Shown here piece by piece: positions 33,021-33,783 of a stretch of 33,783 nucleotides of DNA (within the stretch, counting starts at the first letter, position 1; each line of letters starts with the position of its first letter). The position numbers and the translations under genes were made by a program. Source of the stretch: Desulfobacterales bacterium (GTDB taxonomy: Bacteria > Desulfobacterota > Desulfobacteria > Desulfobacterales > UBA2156). The stretch lies in contig JALVQN010000127.1 in NCBI GenBank assembly GCA_027025555.1, positions 1-33,783 of the forward strand, given 5' to 3'. The notes under the pieces are model-generated. The model saw nothing but the letters and a program-made list of their open reading frames with translations, was not told where the DNA came from and did no database searches.

Positions 33021-33783
33021 ATGACACGCGACCCGGCCCTAAACCGGCGGATCGGGCTGATTGCCGGAGGGGGACAGTTTCCCTTGCTTTTTTCAAAAAA
33101 GGCCAAAGAAGAGGGATTTTCCGTTTACGCCGCCGCATACCTCCACGAAGCCGATCCCGCCTTGTCCCAGCGGGTGGATGCCATCGAATGGATCCACCTG
33201 GGCCAGGTCCGCCGCCTGATCCGGTTTTTCAAGAAAAACCGTGTCCAAGAGGCGGTCATGATGGGATCCATTCAAAAGACACGCATGTTTTCGGACGTCA
33301 AGCCCGATACCAAGGCCATTGCGCTTTTTCTCAAGATGGCCAGCACCCATGACGACCGGATATTGCGGACGTTTGCCCATGCCCTGGAAAAGGAGGGTAT
33401 CCGGATCCGCCCCTCCACCTTCCTGCTTCCGGATCTGTTGGCGACCGAGGGGATCTGGACCCGGCGGCGTCCCAATCGATCCGAGCGGGCGGATATCGTT
33501 TTGGGATGGGAATGTGCCCGGGAGATCGGGAAGCTGGACATCGGACAATGTGTGATCGTGGGCGGCGGGACCATCCTGGCGGTGGAAGCCATCGAGGGGA
33601 CGGATGCGGCCATCTCCCGGGGCGGGCGTCTGGGGAAGGGGAATGCCGTGGCGGTGAAGGTGTGTAAACCCAATCAGGACACGCGCTTCGACATGCCCGC
33701 CGTGGGGGCCCGCACGGTCCATACCATGGCGGACGCCGGGGTGAGCGCCCTGGCCGTGGAAGCGGGAAAGACCGTGGTCTTTG
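33021..33783 (+). CDS. lpxI: UDP-2,3-diacylglucosamine pyrophosphatase LpxI (partial, runs off the window)
   Basis: The frame is open to the window edge, giving 254 codons of a protein usually near 270-290 residues. The N-terminal domain starts RIGLIAGGGQFPLLF. Later motifs include GSIQKTRMFSDVKPD, STHDDRIL, GGGTILAVEAIEGTDA and CKPNQDTRFDMPAVG, which are diagnostic of LpxI (formerly DUF1009). It hydrolyses UDP-2,3-diacylglucosamine to lipid X, replacing LpxH in lineages like this. GGAAAG before ATG 33021 and the lack of in-frame starts upstream fix the start. It continues the bamA-to-lpxA operon after a 50-base gap. Confidence 0.93.
   Translation, partial: MTRDPALNRRIGLIAGGGQFPLLFSKKAKEEGFSVYAAAYLHEADPALSQRVDAIEWIHLGQVRRLIRFFKKNRVQEAVMMGSIQKTRMFSDVKPDTKAIALFLKMASTHDDRILRTFAHALEKEGIRIRPSTFLLPDLLATEGIWTRRRPNRSERADIVLGWECAREIGKLDIGQCVIVGGGTILAVEAIEGTDAAISRGGRLGKGNAVAVKVCKPNQDTRFDMPAVGARTVHTMADAGVSALAVEAGKTVVF

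Overview
The window reads as chromosome of a Gram-negative bacterium, most likely a Desulfobacterota (former Deltaproteobacteria) lineage of the Desulfobacterales kind. This is inferred from gene content and order: a phoH-pgpH-ybeY run, a bamA-ompH-lpxD-fabZ-lpxA-lpxI lipid A/outer-membrane run, a LolC/E-LolD pair, and HisH/HisF variants of a type I associate with sulfate reducers. No rRNA, tRNA, CRISPR array or phage module was found.

Left part (1-14 kb): an extracellular polysaccharide/O-antigen locus. It starts with the tail of an upstream gene and a split-transketolase C-terminal subunit. Then come a membrane-bound WbpM/CapD-type sugar dehydratase, an O-antigen ligase/polymerase-like protein, a PHP-type tyrosine phosphatase (CpsB/Wzb role), a TPR-like membrane-anchored protein, a Wzc-type co-polymerase/BY-kinase, and a membrane J-domain protein. 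A Wza-type export lipoprotein and a FecR-like protein with a duplicated twin-CX3C module lie on the opposite strand.

Middle (14-25 kb): housekeeping genes. ybeY, pgpH and phoH are on the minus strand; cvpA, mazG, hisH and hisF are on the plus strand. A minus-strand group follows (NUDIX hydrolase, class II aldolase, DUF2007-like, DUF4124-like), and then lysS.

Right part (25-33.8 kb): envelope biogenesis on the plus strand. lolC/E, lolD, bamA, ompH/skp, lpxD, fabZ, lpxA and a truncated lpxI are tightly packed or overlapping, which suggests one operon.

The most notable structure is a dispersed 24-nt repeat, consisting of a GGGG head, an imperfect hairpin and a TTGACA tail. It occurs nine times: one solo copy and four head-out inverted pairs. 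One pair (1,029 bp) encloses a REP-associated tyrosine (Y1, HUH) transposase, RAYT. The other three pairs (177, 102 and 119 bp) carry no gene and look like non-autonomous derivatives (REPIN/MITE-like). The pairs sit exactly at gene junctions, mostly inside the polysaccharide locus. They supply stop codons and C-terminal residues to three host genes and end 3-11 bp before three start codons. This RAYT/REPIN-like family, with its unusual GGGG head and its precise gene-boundary placement, is the best candidate here for a little-described system.
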